Part shown: piece after piece, positions 8,243 through 16,395 of the stretch
How positions within the stretch are numbered: the first letter of the stretch is position 1
Layout: each line of letters starts with the position of its first letter
Assembly: GCA_016302965.1 (NCBI GenBank)
Contig: JAEDMP010000009.1
Location: forward strand, 1-45,740
Source of the DNA: Bacteroidaceae bacterium
GTDB lineage: Bacteria > Bacteroidota > Bacteroidia > Bacteroidales > Bacteroidaceae
Direction: 5' to 3'
Length of the DNA stretch: 45,740 bases
Notes under the pieces: generated by a model
What the model was told of the DNA's origin: nothing
The model's input: only the letters and a program-made list of their open reading frames with translations
Databases searched by the model: none
Made by a program: the position numbers and the translations under genes

Positions 8243-8671
8243 TTATTGCATCGCTGCTACGAGTTGGCCTGCCATTTCCTGGTATTCGGCATCCGAGAGA
8301 TACACCTCTTTGGGATTCATCCGGAAGACGCCTCCAAAGTCGGGACCATCCACATACTTAGGAATAAGATGGAAATGGAGATGTTCCAATGTATCAGCAT
8401 AGGCGCCATAGTTGATTTTGGCAGGATTGAACACTTTCTGCATGGCTCTTGTCACCTTGGCCACATCGGCCATAAAGGCATTCCGGTCATCGTCGCTCAG
8501 CAGATTGAGGTCGTCCACATGGTCCTTATAGGCCACCAGGCATCTGCCATGATAGGTCTGCTCCTTGAAGATAAAGACTCTGGACACGCTCAGTTGGGCA
8601 ATCTCAATCATGAGACTGTGCAGTGTTTCATTGCTCTGGCAATAAAGACACTCTTTAGGATCGCTTTTCAT
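8243..8671 (-). CDS. HIT family protein (histidine triad hydrolase)
   Basis: A 142-residue HIT-superfamily nucleotide hydrolase or transferase. The catalytic triad HLHFHLIP lies near residues 98-105, and an N-terminal CLYC pair resembles the zinc-binding cysteines of HinT/FHIT-like proteins. I take the ATG at 8671 because the conserved KECLYC segment follows at once; an in-frame ATG at 8734 would add 21 uncharacteristic residues. Substrates are probably AMP-lysine-like or dinucleotide compounds, but nothing here identifies them. The gene is on its own, converging on recQ across the palindrome array, with the ilvC terminator upstream. Confidence 0.88.
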   Translation of the reverse strand: MKSDPKECLYCQSNETLHSLMIEIAQLSVSRVFIFKEQTYHGRCLVAYKDHVDDLNLLSDDDRNAFMADVAKVTRAMQKVFNPAKINYGAYADTLEHLHFHLIPKYVDGPDFGGVFRMNPKEVYLSDAEYQEMAGQLVAAMQ

Positions 8672-8742
8672 TGTTTTAGTGATAATATGATTAATAAAAA
8701 GGTTGTTCGTCTGTTCCCATTCATCGTCTGCCAATAAAGCGG

Positions 8743-8775
8743 AAAAGCCGGAGAAATCAGATGAAGTCTCCGGCT
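8743..8775 (-). terminator. Rho-independent terminator of ilvC
   Basis: On the minus strand a 9-bp perfect stem AGCCGGAGA/TCTCCGGCT (8767-8775 with 8746-8754) with a 12-nt loop is followed by TTTT. It lies about 70 bp after the ilvC stop. Confidence 0.75.
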
Positions 8776-8846
8776 GGCGCTATATATTGCATTTAGTTTC
8801 TGAATGGTTGTTTGACATGTCGCTGTCAGCGGTTGGCAACGGGGCT

Positions 8847-9896
8847 TTAGTCCTCGTTGTTCTCAGGACGCAATTTGCGTACGGTCTCAGCAGCGCGCCA
8901 CATTTCCATATTGCGCATTGCCTCCAATTCTTTGTTCAATCCCTCACGGTAGTCGGGCTTTGAGTTGCTGTCGATGGAAATCTGAGCCTCATTACCGGTC
9001 TTCACCGAGTAGTAGAGCCACTGCATCACGGGCTTGATAGCCTCGCGGAAGCGGGGAGCCCAATCGAGCGCACCACGCTGGGCAGTGGTAGAACAGTTGG
9101 CATACATCCAGTCCATACCCTTCTGTGCGAAGAGGGGCATCAGGCTCTGGGTGAGCTCTTCCACGGTCTCGTTGAAGGCTTCGGAAGGCGAGTGTCCGTT
9201 TTCGCGGAGCACCTCATACTGGGCTTCGAGCAGACCCTCGATGGCGCCCATCAGCGAGCCACGCTCACCGGTGAGGTCAGAGGTAGCCTCGCGCTGGAAG
9301 GTGGTCTTGAACATATATCCGGCACCGATACCGATACCGAAGGCGATGGTTTTCTCCTCGGCCTTGCCTGAAGCATCCTGATAGACAGCATACGAGCAGT
9401 TGAGTCCGCGACCCTCGCAGAACATCGTACGGAGACTGGTACCCGAACCCTTGGGAGCCACCATGATGACATCGATGTCAGCGGGAGGCACCACACCGGT
9501 ACGGTCGCTCCAGTTGATGGCGAAGCCGTGCGAATAGTAGAGAGTCTTGCCGGGAGTGAGATATTGCTTGATGGTAGGCCAAGCCTGAATCTGGCCTGCA
9601 TCGGAGAGAAGCATACAGATGATAGTACCCTTCTCGGCAGCTTCTTCGATGGAGAAAAGAGTCTTTCCGGGCACCCATCCGTCGGCCTTCGCCTTCTCAT
9701 AGGTCTTACCGGGACGCTGACCAACAATCACGTTGAATCCGTTGTCGCGCAGGTTGCAGGCCTGTCCAGGACCCTGGATGCCGTAACCGATGACGGCGAT
9801 GGTTTCGTTTTTCAATACCTCGTGAGCTTTCTCCAAAGAAAATTCCTTACTGGTGACTACCGTTTCAATCACGCCACCAAAATTCATTTCTGCCAT
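8847..9896 (-). CDS. ilvC: Ketol-acid reductoisomerase
   Basis: A 349-residue class I ketol-acid reductoisomerase catalysing the second step of valine/isoleucine synthesis (acetolactate to dihydroxyisovalerate, NAD(P)H and Mg2+). The Rossmann motif VIGYGIQGPGQ lies near residue 30, followed by the cofactor loop around GQRPGK; the C-terminal knotted domain carries the metal-ligand ERGSLMGAIEGL and SEAFNETVEELTQ segments. The start MAEMNFGG at 9896 matches the usual Bacteroidetes N-terminus; an in-frame ATG at 9989 would fall within the leader. It is the last ilv gene but has its own promoter and a leader of about 160 nt, so it can be controlled separately from ilvDBN. Confidence 0.96.
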   Translation of the reverse strand: MAEMNFGGVIETVVTSKEFSLEKAHEVLKNETIAVIGYGIQGPGQACNLRDNGFNVIVGQRPGKTYEKAKADGWVPGKTLFSIEEAAEKGTIICMLLSDAGQIQAWPTIKQYLTPGKTLYYSHGFAINWSDRTGVVPPADIDVIMVAPKGSGTSLRTMFCEGRGLNCSYAVYQDASGKAEEKTIAFGIGIGAGYMFKTTFQREATSDLTGERGSLMGAIEGLLEAQYEVLRENGHSPSEAFNETVEELTQSLMPLFAQKGMDWMYANCSTTAQRGALDWAPRFREAIKPVMQWLYYSVKTGNEAQISIDSNSKPDYREGLNKELEAMRNMEMWRAAETVRKLRPENNED

Positions 9897-10097
9897 AATT
9901 GTTTTTAGTTGTTTTAAATTGTTGATACTATCCCTATGAACTCGGCTTGCCTTGACACGAAGGCCGTCGTCTTGTGAGTCCATCCGCAACCTGCACGAGA
10001 TTCCGGCTGGGGAGGTTATTTATCTAAAGACGGACGCGATGCCGTCCCTTGTTGTTTTCGGGTTGCAAAAGTAACAAATTAAAATCTATCCACCAAA
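9897..10097 (-). promoter_or_regulatory. ilvC promoter and structured leader
   Basis: -33 TTTG (10094-10097), a 20-bp spacer and -7 TACTTTTG (10066-10073) on the minus strand form a near-perfect promoter. Between the likely start (about 10059) and the ilvC ATG lies a leader of about 160 nt. It contains a short hairpin GGACG-GCATCG-CGTCC near its 5' end and a second, GCCTT-CGTGTC-AAGGC, near 9943-9963. I do not recognise a known riboswitch. An attenuator cannot be shown: there is no obvious run of Leu/Val/Ile codons. Confidence 0.6.
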
Positions 10098-10147
10098 TTT
10101 TCTTTCAACTTTTTACGGATAAACCTCAAAAAATTACTTTTTACTGC

Positions 10148-10978
10148 TCATTTCGCTACAAAACGGACACTACTCCGGCATACTTCCTCTTGGGTCTGGA
10201 TGCGGATATGGTATTCCACCTCCTGCTCATCCATGGCTTCCGGCCATTGGGTGACGGCTGTTCCATCGGCCCTTTCGATGCTGAAACGGAGCGAATCGCC
10301 GAAATGTCCCTCTGCCACGTACGCAATCTCAAAGCGGCGTATGTCGTAACGTTCATACCAACTCAGGGGGAAGAGGTCGAGCACATGTTCGATATACTTC
10401 ACCGAGTTGATGTGTCCGTTTACATCCACATCATTATAATAGGTGTCGATGGTCCGGATGACAGGTGCCTCCTGCCCCATCTTCACCCGTGAGCAGGGCT
10501 GTATGGGACACGGTTTGTCCTTATCCACCCACTGCATGATTTCGCCGTCCTTGATTTTCAGGATGTCGGCGGGCTGCCGGCTGTCGGTATCAATCATCGC
10601 CCATATACTCCTGCCATAGCCGTATACCTTGGGGTCCTGTCCCTCTTCGGCCTGTTCATCCGCCACGATGCGGAAGTTACGGCTGGTGAAGTACCTCATG
10701 GCACTCTCCACCCAGGTCTCAACCTTGAACGGGGCATACTGCTTGGGCATCTCTTCCATCTCGATGACCAGTCGCGAGAGCACCCAGGTCTTGTGGATGG
10801 GATTGAGATAGGTCATGCCGAAGCCGCGGTCGGACGAATGGAAATCGGCGGCATTGAGCAGATGGTTGCCCAAATGGCCCATGAAGAGCCTGTGGCTTAA
10901 GTCGCAATGGAAAGGCTCAGCCCAAAAGGGGTAGCAGCCGATTTTCCCGAGTTGTTGAAGTTTGCTTTCTGTTGCCAT
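10148..10978 (-). CDS. Acyl-ACP thioesterase (FatA/FatB-like)
   Basis: A 276-residue double hot-dog thioesterase of the acyl-ACP thioesterase family, releasing free fatty acids from acyl carrier protein. The second half carries DVNGHIN near residues 186-192, matching the catalytic D-x-N-x-H of plant FatB, and a following FEIAYVAEG segment supplies the downstream acidic residue. The first half has the RLFMGHLGNHLLNAAD segment. It sits between ilvN (57 bp upstream) and ilvC, the same place it holds in many Bacteroidales. A link between branched-chain precursors and branched fatty acids is a reasonable inference, not proven. The ATG at 10978 starts the conserved region. Confidence 0.85.
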   Translation of the reverse strand: MATESKLQQLGKIGCYPFWAEPFHCDLSHRLFMGHLGNHLLNAADFHSSDRGFGMTYLNPIHKTWVLSRLVIEMEEMPKQYAPFKVETWVESAMRYFTSRNFRIVADEQAEEGQDPKVYGYGRSIWAMIDTDSRQPADILKIKDGEIMQWVDKDKPCPIQPCSRVKMGQEAPVIRTIDTYYNDVDVNGHINSVKYIEHVLDLFPLSWYERYDIRRFEIAYVAEGHFGDSLRFSIERADGTAVTQWPEAMDEQEVEYHIRIQTQEEVCRSSVRFVAK

Positions 10979-11035
10979 CTATTGTCTTTCTTTTATGATA
11001 CGGTGGGGATGGATAGAATCCCGCCCCCGCTTGAT

Positions 11036-11578
11036 TTATCGGTCAGCCTCGCGCTGTTCCAGGAAGTCGCTCACCTCCTCCTGTGTACTGCGTGTCACGG
11101 CGATACGTCCCGAACGGGTATACTGCAGCACGCAATCCAACTCATTGAGGGCAAAATAGAGATTGAGGATATCCTCGGTCATGCCACTCATCATCACAAT
11201 GATATAGGTGGGGTTCACCTCGGTGATGGTAGCGTCCATCTTGCGGATGATGCGCGAGATGTCAGGGTTTTGCATCACCTTGTCGGTAGAGAGTTTGAAG
11301 AGTCCGTTCTCGCGGATAAAGAGTTCGTCGTCGGTATAGTAGGTAGCCTTGATGACATCAATCTTCTTCTCTATCTGCTTGGTGATTTTCTCTATCTGGC
11401 TCTCATCGCTCCAGGCGGTGATGGTATATTTATGAACGCCCTTGATGCTCGATGCCGACACGTTCAGACTCTCGATGTTCACCTGTCGGCGGGTGAATAC
11501 GGCTGTAATCTGGTTGAGTATACCGGCAATGTTCTCCGAGTATACCAGCAATGTATATAGTTTCTTTTCTTCGTTCAT
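11036..11578 (-). CDS. ilvN: Acetolactate synthase regulatory (small) subunit
   Basis: A 180-residue regulatory subunit with an N-terminal ACT domain (about residues 4-75; LYTLLVYSENIAGIL, then VNIESLNVS) and a C-terminal ALS small-subunit domain. It binds the catalytic IlvB chain and confers valine feedback. The ATG at 11578 (MNEEKKLYTL) matches the family start; an in-frame ATG at 11617 would add 13 residues. It lies 63 bp after ilvB and precedes the thioesterase gene in the same direction. Confidence 0.94.
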   Translation of the reverse strand: MNEEKKLYTLLVYSENIAGILNQITAVFTRRQVNIESLNVSASSIKGVHKYTITAWSDESQIEKITKQIEKKIDVIKATYYTDDELFIRENGLFKLSTDKVMQNPDISRIIRKMDATITEVNPTYIIVMMSGMTEDILNLYFALNELDCVLQYTRSGRIAVTRSTQEEVSDFLEQREADR

Positions 11579-11641
11579 GATTATTCTTCTGTTCTCTGTT
11601 TCGTTTTCGGATGTCATGGTCAGTCTCTTATGTCAACCTGA

Positions 11642-13531
11642 TCAGATGTCGATATGCAGCAGCATCTCGTCGACACTCTTTCCCGGAGGTGTCATCGGCA
11701 GCACATTGTCATCTTCCTTGATGGCGCATTCCAGGAGGAAGGGGCCATCGGTGTCGAGCATCTGCTGGATGGCTTCATGCAGATGTTCCCTCTGTGTCAC
11801 AGCGAGATAAGGTATGCCATAGGCGGCAGCCACCTGCTCGTAACAGGGGTTGAGCATCTTGGTAAACGACTTGCGGCGGTTGAAGAACATGTCCTGCCAC
11901 TGTCTCACATTGCCGAGATAGTTGTTGTTGAGCATAATCATCTTCACGGGGGCCTGCTGTTCCATGATGGTACCGAGTTCCTGGATGCTCATCTGGAATC
12001 CGCCGTCGCCGCAGAACATGCAGACGGTGCGGTCGGGGGCGCCAAACGTGGCACCAACGGCGGCGGGCAAGGCGAAGCCCATGGTTCCGAGACCACCACT
12101 GGTCACGATGGAGCGTTTCTTGTTGTATTTGAAGTAGCGGGCCGCAAACATCTGGTTCTGCCCCACATCGGTCACGAGTATGGCATCACCGTGGGTAGCC
12201 TCAGCCACAGCGTTCACCACCTCACCCATCAACAGGGGTCCTTCAGTGGGATGGATAGCGGGGTTGATGACCTTCTCCACCTCTTCGTCGTGACTGGGTT
12301 TGAAACTGTCGCGCCACTCCCTGTGCACATTCTTCTTGAGCAGTCGGGTGATGGCTGGCATGGTCATCTTGCAGTCGCCCACCACTGCCACATCGGCGTG
12401 GATGCACTTGTTGATTTCGGCACGGTCGATGTCGAGATGGATTACCTTTGCCTGCTTGGCGTAGGTGGAGGGCAGCCCCGTCACGCGGTCGCTGAACCTC
12501 ATGCCGATGGCGATGAGCACGTCACACTCCTGTTCCTTCAGGTTGGGCGCATAGTTGCCGTGCATACCGAGCATACCCATGTTGAGGGGATGTCCGGTGG
12601 GCAGTGCCGAGAGTCCGAGCAGCGTGCGTGCAGCAGGGATGTCGGCTTTCTCGAGCATCTCCACAAGTTCGTTCTGTGCGCCGGCCAGCTCCACGCCCTG
12701 TCCCACTAATGCCAGCGGTTGCTTGGCATTGTTGATGAGTTCGGCTGCCGCCTCGATGGCTGCTTGCTCGGGATTGGGATAAGGGATATAGCTGCGTACG
12801 AAATCGACGTGAGCGGGTTTCCATTCGGTCTGATGGGTCTGTGCATTCTTGGGGAAGTCGAGCACCACGGGTCCGGGTCGTCCCGACCGTGCGATATAGA
12901 AAGCCTTGCTCACCGCCCATGCAATGTCTTCGGGTCTCCGGATTTGGTAGCTCCATTTCGAGATGGGCTGTGCCACGCCCACGAGGTCTACCTCCTGGAA
13001 GGCATCGGTACCGAGCACAGGTGTGCCCACCTGTCCGGCGATGACCACGATAGGGGTTGAGTCCATCATGGCATCAGCGACACCGGTAAGCGTATTGGTT
13101 GCTCCCGGACCGCTGGTGACGAGACACACGCCCACCTCACCGCTCACTCTGGCATAGCCTTGGGCAGCATGTGCTGCGGCCTGCTCATGGCGTACGAGTA
13201 TATGATTGAACGCCTTCTTCTCTCCTCGGGTATAGTCGTAGAGGGCATCGAAGACGGGCATGATGGAACCGCCAGGGTATCCGAAGATGGTCTTCACCCC
13301 CTCTTCCTTGAGGGCGAGCATGAGGGCTTCGGCGCCGGACAGCCTCTCCCCCGCCCCCTCTCCAAGAGAGAGGGGAGCTGATATGCCTTTTTCCTCCTTC
13401 GTTCCTGGATGATTTTCCGTTGTTTTATCTGATGTCTTATCGGTTATTTCCGAAGTTTTATCGGTTATTATTTCATTTGTCTTATCTGTTGTCATATCCG
13501 TTGTCTTATCTGTTGTCTTATCTGTTGTCAC
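11642..13531 (-). CDS. ilvB: Acetolactate synthase catalytic subunit with repeat-derived N-terminus
   Basis: ThDP- and FAD-dependent acetolactate synthase large subunit. The catalytic glutamate lies in VRHEQAAAHAAQGYA, and the ThDP/Mg2+ motif is GDGGFQMSIQEL then NNNYLGN. Normal family sequence begins only at about residue 65 (LSGAEALMLAL). The first 64 residues are low-complexity TTDK repeats encoded by 12-bp tandem repeats (13481-13528), followed by SAPLSLGEGAGER, a translation of a dispersed palindromic repeat. No ATG, GTG or TTG lies between the extension and the conserved domain, so the extension is probably translated. The start may be GTG 13531 (629 aa) or ATG 13495 (617 aa). The core looks intact. 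Confidence 0.93.
   Translation of the reverse strand: MTTDKTTDKTTDMTTDKTNEIITDKTSEITDKTSDKTTENHPGTKEEKGISAPLSLGEGAGERLSGAEALMLALKEEGVKTIFGYPGGSIMPVFDALYDYTRGEKKAFNHILVRHEQAAAHAAQGYARVSGEVGVCLVTSGPGATNTLTGVADAMMDSTPIVVIAGQVGTPVLGTDAFQEVDLVGVAQPISKWSYQIRRPEDIAWAVSKAFYIARSGRPGPVVLDFPKNAQTHQTEWKPAHVDFVRSYIPYPNPEQAAIEAAAELINNAKQPLALVGQGVELAGAQNELVEMLEKADIPAARTLLGLSALPTGHPLNMGMLGMHGNYAPNLKEQECDVLIAIGMRFSDRVTGLPSTYAKQAKVIHLDIDRAEINKCIHADVAVVGDCKMTMPAITRLLKKNVHREWRDSFKPSHDEEVEKVINPAIHPTEGPLLMGEVVNAVAEATHGDAILVTDVGQNQMFAARYFKYNKKRSIVTSGGLGTMGFALPAAVGATFGAPDRTVCMFCGDGGFQMSIQELGTIMEQQAPVKMIMLNNNYLGNVRQWQDMFFNRRKSFTKMLNPCYEQVAAAYGIPYLAVTQREHLHEAIQQMLDTDGPFLLECAIKEDDNVLPMTPPGKSVDEMLLHIDI
13343..13378 (-). 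repeat. Dispersed GC-rich palindromic repeat, copy A, inside ilvB
   Basis: On the minus strand it reads CTCCCCTCTC-tct-TGGAGAGGGG followed by G-rich sequence. It matches, in inverted orientation, copy B at 13726-13761 with only a few differences. Translated in the ilvB frame it gives SAPLSLGEGAGER, a peptide type I know as a frequent repeat-derived mis-annotation in Bacteroidetes. Confidence 0.75.
13481..13528 (-). repeat. 12-bp tandem repeat, four copies, coding TTDK in IlvB
   Basis: Plus-strand units: CTTATCTGTTGT (13481), CATATCCGTTGT (13493), CTTATCTGTTGT (13505) and CTTATCTGTTGT (13517). More diverged units continue into 13420-13480. Because the unit is a multiple of 3, copy-number change would lengthen or shorten IlvB without a frameshift. 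A degenerate duplication, TGAGCTGAAAGAT, occurs just upstream of the start at 13532 and 13584. Confidence 0.85.
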
Positions 13532-13765
13532 TGAGCTGAAAGATTTATTCAGTTGTCATGTCTGTTGCCATGTCTTTTGTTATTGAGCTGAAAGATGATG
13601 CTGTTGTCATTGTTTCTTTGTCATATCTGAGGACTCAGTCTTCCCCTCGTCCCCATCTCTTCCCGTCATCAGCCCTTTATCTCCCCATCTCTCTTTGTTC
13701 CTATCCTCATCCTCCAAGCATACTACTCCCCTCTCTTTTGGAGAGGGGTCGGGGGTGAGGCTTTT
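13532..13765 (-). other. ilvD-ilvB intergenic region with repeat copy B
   Basis: This 234-bp gap is unusually long for an ilvD-ilvB junction. It holds degenerate continuations of the ilvB 12-bp repeat and, at 13726-13761, the second copy of the GC-rich palindrome (CTCCCCTCTC-ttt-TGGAGAGGGG, then tCGGGGGtGAGG), which can fold as a hairpin just after the ilvD stop. No TAnnTTTG promoter is seen on the minus strand. Confidence 0.6.
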
Positions 13766-15568
13766 TTATATCATCCTCACTCCCCCCTTATCGGCACTCG
13801 ACACACTCTGTGCGTAAGCCCTCAGCGCCTTGCTCACCTGCCGGTTGCGCTTGAGCGGCTGTTGGGGTCGGGCTGCCAGCTCCTCATCGCTGAGTTTCAC
13901 GTTGATGGAGCGGTTGGGGATATCAATCTCGATAATGTCGCCATCCATGATTTTCCCGATGTTGCCACCTGCCGCTGCTTCGGGCGAGACATGTCCGATG
14001 CTCAGTCCGCTGGTACCTCCCGAGAATCGGCCGTCGGTGATGAGCGCACATTCCTTGCCCAGGTGCATACTCTTGATGTACGAGGTGGGATAGAGCATCT
14101 CCTGCATACCCGGGCCACCCTTGGGGCCTTCGTGGGTGATGACCACACAGTCGCCAGCCTGAATCTTGCCGCCGAGAATTCCCTCACAGGCATCCTCCTG
14201 CGAGTCGAACACCTTGGCGGGTCCGGAGAACTTCCACAGGCTCTCGTCTACGCCAGCCGTCTTCACCACACAGCCATCCTGGGCGATATTACCGAAGAGC
14301 ACGGCGAGACCGCCATCCTTTGTATAGGCATGTTCCAGGTCACGGATACAGCCATTGGCGCGGTCGGTGTCCAGCGTTCCCCACTGGGCGTTCTGACTAC
14401 CCATCCGGGTGGAGAACTGTCTTCCAGGAGCTGTCTGATAGATGCGGTTGGCCTCTTCATCCACCCCTTCGGGCTTGGTGATGTCATATCGTTCCATCTG
14501 TTCGGCCAGCGTCTTTCCGTCCACACGGATAGCAGTGCCGTCGATGAGTCCGCCCTTGTTCAGCTCGTTGAGGATGCCGAGAATACCACCGGCACGTCCG
14601 CACTCCTGCACACTGTATTTCTGGGTGTTGGGAGCCAGTTTGCAGAGGCAGGGCACCTTGCGGCTCAGTTCGTCGATGTCGCTCATGGTGAACTGTGCAC
14701 CAGCCTCCTGTGCCACGGCCAGCAGATGGAGCACGGTGTTGGTGCTGCCGCCCATGGCGATGTCGAGCGTCATGGCATTGAGGAAGGCCTTGCGTGTAGC
14801 GATACTACGGGGCAGCACGCTCTCGTCGCCATCCTCATAGTAGGCGAAGGCATTCTTCACAATCTGGCGAGCGGCATCCTTGAAGAGCCGGATGCGGTTT
14901 TCATGGGTGGCGAGGATGGTACCGTTGCCGGGCAGGGAGAGACCGATGGCCTCGGTCAGCGAGTTCATCGAGTTGGCGGTAAACATACCCGAGCAGCTGC
15001 CGCAACCCGGACAGGCGCAGCCTTCAATCTCGGCCATCTCCTCATCGCTCACCGACTTGTCGGCCCCCTTGATCATGGCCGTGATGAGGTCGGCATTCTC
15101 GCCTCTCCATCTTCCGGCCTCCATGGGGCCTCCGGAACAGAAGACGGCCGGAATATTCAGTCGCATGGCAGCCATGAGCATGCCTGGTGTCACCTTGTCA
15201 CAGTTGGAGATGCAGATCATCGCATCAGCCTTATGTGCATTCACCATATATTCCACCGAGTCGGCGATGATGTCTCTTGAAGGCAGTGAGTAGAGCATTC
15301 CGTCATGCCCCATGGCGATACCGTCGTCGATGGCGATGGTATTGAATTCAGCGGCATAACAGCCCATGGCCTCAATCTCCTGCTTGACGATTTGTCCGAT
15401 TTCATGCAGATGGGTATGTCCCGGCACAAACTGAGTGAACGAATTGACCACAGCGATGATGGGTTTACCGAATTGTTCACGCTTCATACCCGTGGCGACC
15501 CAGAGAGCTCTGGCTCCCGCCATTCTTCTTCCTTCCGTGCAGACTGCACTTCTCAACTGGTGTTTCAT
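13766..15568 (-). CDS. ilvD: Dihydroxy-acid dehydratase
   Basis: A 600-residue iron-sulfur dehydratase catalysing the third step of Val/Ile synthesis. Cluster cysteines lie in ISNCDKVTPG near residue 122 and in CACPGCGSCSGMFTAN near 190-205. The C-terminal beta-barrel region includes the RFSGGTSGLSIGHVSPEAA segment near 520. Length is typical. The start MKHQLRSAV at 15568 is the usual one. It is the first gene of the ilv cluster, with its own promoter at 15679-15708 and a leader of about 100 nt containing a small GCCC-ATATC-GGGC hairpin. Confidence 0.97.
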   Translation of the reverse strand: MKHQLRSAVCTEGRRMAGARALWVATGMKREQFGKPIIAVVNSFTQFVPGHTHLHEIGQIVKQEIEAMGCYAAEFNTIAIDDGIAMGHDGMLYSLPSRDIIADSVEYMVNAHKADAMICISNCDKVTPGMLMAAMRLNIPAVFCSGGPMEAGRWRGENADLITAMIKGADKSVSDEEMAEIEGCACPGCGSCSGMFTANSMNSLTEAIGLSLPGNGTILATHENRIRLFKDAARQIVKNAFAYYEDGDESVLPRSIATRKAFLNAMTLDIAMGGSTNTVLHLLAVAQEAGAQFTMSDIDELSRKVPCLCKLAPNTQKYSVQECGRAGGILGILNELNKGGLIDGTAIRVDGKTLAEQMERYDITKPEGVDEEANRIYQTAPGRQFSTRMGSQNAQWGTLDTDRANGCIRDLEHAYTKDGGLAVLFGNIAQDGCVVKTAGVDESLWKFSGPAKVFDSQEDACEGILGGKIQAGDCVVITHEGPKGGPGMQEMLYPTSYIKSMHLGKECALITDGRFSGGTSGLSIGHVSPEAAAGGNIGKIMDGDIIEIDIPNRSINVKLSDEELAARPQQPLKRNRQVSKALRAYAQSVSSADKGGVRMI

Positions 15569-15678
15569 ATCTGTATATTCTTTTTTATATTTGCTGATTA
15601 AACGATATAGTATATAATAGGTGTGACGGTATGGGTAGTGTACCGGTGCCGGATGCCCGATATGGGCAATAGCGACTG

Positions 15679-15708
15679 CAAAGTTACAAAAAAAATATGA
15701 CTAAGCAA
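15679..15708 (-). promoter_or_regulatory. Promoter of the ilvD operon
   Basis: Minus-strand -7 TAACTTTG (15679-15686), a 19-bp spacer and a TTG -33 core (15706-15708). The leader runs about 100 nt to the ilvD ATG at 15568. In the rest of the ilvD-META gap (15569-15879) I see only the META terminator. Confidence 0.6.
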
Positions 15709-15814
15709 CAATTTTCGGAAAGAATGCCACCAAATCTTTCATTTTGTATTATTATCTGCCATTATGATTACAGATTATTACACGTTCAGGGCTGAAATGT
15801 GCAATTTTTGTATG

Positions 15815-15858
15815 AAAAGAAAGCCCCACAGCCGACTCTTGCAGTCATGCTGTGAGGC
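15815..15858 (-). terminator. Rho-independent terminator after the META lipoprotein gene
   Basis: Minus strand: 10-bp stem GCCTCACAGC (15849-15858) with GCTGTGGGGC (15823-15832), one G-T wobble, 16-nt loop, then TTTCTTTT. It ends the minus-strand gene set that includes the symporter and lut genes. Confidence 0.8.
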
Positions 15859-15879
15859 TCTCTTAAGCTATGTGCAGGC

Positions 15880-16299
15880 TTATCTGCTCTGCAGTTTCAT
15901 GACCTCTTCACCCTTGGCGTCGGTCAAAACGAGTATGTTCTTGTTGAGTTTATAGCCCTTCACCCGGTTGAGTGCTTCGGTCACTTTGGTTTCAGTTGCC
16001 ATGTCGGCACACATCATCCGGGTCATCCCCATCTTGCTGAGGTCTATGCTTCCCTTGCTTGCGTCGCCATCAATCGTCAGAGCCCCCGTGAGGCGGTTGC
16101 ATCCGGCACTGCCATAGATTTGACTCTTCTCCACATTGATGCCGATGAAGGGGATGGTTTCGCTCTTACCCTCCAACGCCTTTCCGTCGATGGTCTTGAT
16201 TTCCCACTCGTGTGTCATCGCTTCGCCCAGTGAAATCTTGCTGCCATTGCAGCTTGCCATCAGTGTGGCAACTGCAGCCATCATGAATACTTTCTTCAT
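15880..16299 (-). CDS. META domain lipoprotein (HslJ-like)
   Basis: A 139-residue exported protein. Residues 1-17 form a lipoprotein signal with lipobox LMASC. The rest is one META domain, recognisable by the GSAGCNRLTG loop near residue 67 and MGMTRMMCADMATE near 98. The META domain occurs in HslJ, linked to novobiocin resistance in E. coli; in Bacteroidetes it is common and of unknown role, probably in the envelope. It lies 96 bp downstream of the AGCS symporter and is the last gene before the terminator at 15815-15858. Confidence 0.85.
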   Translation of the reverse strand: MKKVFMMAAVATLMASCNGSKISLGEAMTHEWEIKTIDGKALEGKSETIPFIGINVEKSQIYGSAGCNRLTGALTIDGDASKGSIDLSKMGMTRMMCADMATETKVTEALNRVKGYKLNKNILVLTDAKGEEVMKLQSR

Positions 16300-16395
16300 A
16301 CTTTTGTTCTTTTTTTGGGTTGTTGTTAATTAGAATAATGAATATGGTTGTTTCCTTTCATCAAGGATTATCTCGTTTTGCATGCGCTGTCGCTC

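Noticed and set aside
13862..15280. A 472-codon open frame antisense to ilvD
   Set aside because: ilvD is unambiguous by its cluster motifs; the antisense frame is low in recognisable structure and rich in His and Gly, as expected for a shadow.
15764..15955. Small plus-strand open frame between ilvD and the META gene
   Set aside because: It spans the intrinsic terminator hairpin of the META gene and the end of that gene on the opposite strand.
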